Assembly: GCA_046598395.1 (NCBI GenBank)
Contig: JBKJIQ010000028.1
Coordinates: 1 to 30,367 of the forward strand
Reading direction: 5' to 3'
DNA: 30,367 nt
Source: JAENVU01 sp046598395
GTDB lineage: Bacteria > Actinomycetota > Acidimicrobiia > IMCC26256 > JAENVU01
The notes beneath the pieces were generated by a model, which saw nothing but the letters and a program-made list of their open reading frames with translations, searched no databases and was not told where the DNA came from. Below, piece by piece: positions 30,154-30,367 of this stretch; position 1 is the stretch's first letter, and every line of letters starts with the position of its first letter. Made by a program: the position numbers and the translations under genes.

Positions 30154-30367
30154 ACCTCGAATCCACCCTGCGCACCGCCCGAGACGCGGGTGCGAAGCTC
30201 CTCGTTCCCTACGTCACCGGTGGACTCGGTCGGGGTTGGCTCGATGTGGTGCGCGCGGTGGCCGACGCCGGCGCAGACGCCATCGAGGTGGGGATTCCAT
30301 TCTCGGATCCCGTCATGGACGGCCGCACGATCCAAGAGGCATCGCAGCGCGCCCTCGACATCGGCGC
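30150..30367 (+). CDS. trpA: Tryptophan synthase alpha chain, N-terminal part (truncated by window edge)
   Basis: The first 72 codons are present. LLVPYVTGGLGRGWLDVV is the TrpA strand-1 block. Glu46 in AIEVGIPFSDPVMDGRTIQEAS is the catalytic Glu49 equivalent; this GIPFSDP stretch is the family signature. ATG 30150 overlaps the trpB TGA. TrpA cleaves indole-3-glycerol phosphate to indole, which passes to TrpB. The remaining two thirds lie outside the window. Confidence 0.95.
   Translation, partial: MNLESTLRTARDAGAKLLVPYVTGGLGRGWLDVVRAVADAGADAIEVGIPFSDPVMDGRTIQEASQRALDIG

Overview
The window is a compact stretch of chromosome from a high-GC Gram-positive bacterium. It carries a mycothiol-synthase-like gene, an Eis-type acetyltransferase, a his/trp gene cluster, many start codons without a Shine-Dalgarno (SD) site, and a secreted protease with a 47-residue 'GGYxxDxxGGxHxF' repeat tail. 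Together these point to Actinomycetota, most likely an Acidimicrobiia-type lineage. That placement is inferred from gene content and style; there is no rRNA or other marker here to fix it. I see no tRNA, rRNA, IS element, prophage or CRISPR array.

Layout. 1-974: the first codons of a probable secreted protein (minus strand), a 72-residue helical protein, and a non-coding divergent region with a 13-bp inverted repeat. 975-4263: a secreted subtilase with a repeat tail, a 46-codon ORF with its own promoter and SD, and a 226-aa protein of uncertain GNAT-like character. 4260-9073 (minus): an apparent operon of a zinc metallopeptidase, a secernin-like Ntn hydrolase and a YyaL-type thioredoxin-domain protein. 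9185-11594 (minus): an mshD-like gene, rlmN and a small membrane protein, coupled by 4-bp overlaps. 11619-13613: nth, then an eis-like gene whose start region has been duplicated.

13908-30367 is the amino-acid biosynthesis half. hisD-hisC-hisB-hisA form a tightly coupled unit in which hisA appears to start at a non-canonical codon. Four accessory genes follow (alpha/beta hydrolase, thioesterase, SDR, oligopeptidase B). hisI-trpE-ygfZ come next as a mixed his/trp operon joined by GTGA/ATGA overlaps. After an inverted GH1 glycosidase come trpC-trpB2-trpF-trpB-trpA, with trpA cut by the window end. hisG, hisE, hisH, hisF, trpD and trpG are not in the window.

There is no obvious new defence or mobile system. 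The most interesting material is regulatory. (1) Ten start codons that probably begin transcripts have a TANNNT -10-like hexamer 5-9 nt upstream and no SD, as expected for leaderless mRNAs. (2) In three divergent gene pairs the two -10 hexamers overlap in a symmetric ANNNTANNNT. (3) Two genes (eis-like and the alpha/beta hydrolase) have tandem duplications over their start sites, each creating a short upstream ORF whose stop overlaps the true start codon. (4) mshD carries an in-frame, repeat-rich insertion of about 44 codons. (5) hisA lacks any ATG/GTG/TTG start that would keep its catalytic Asp.
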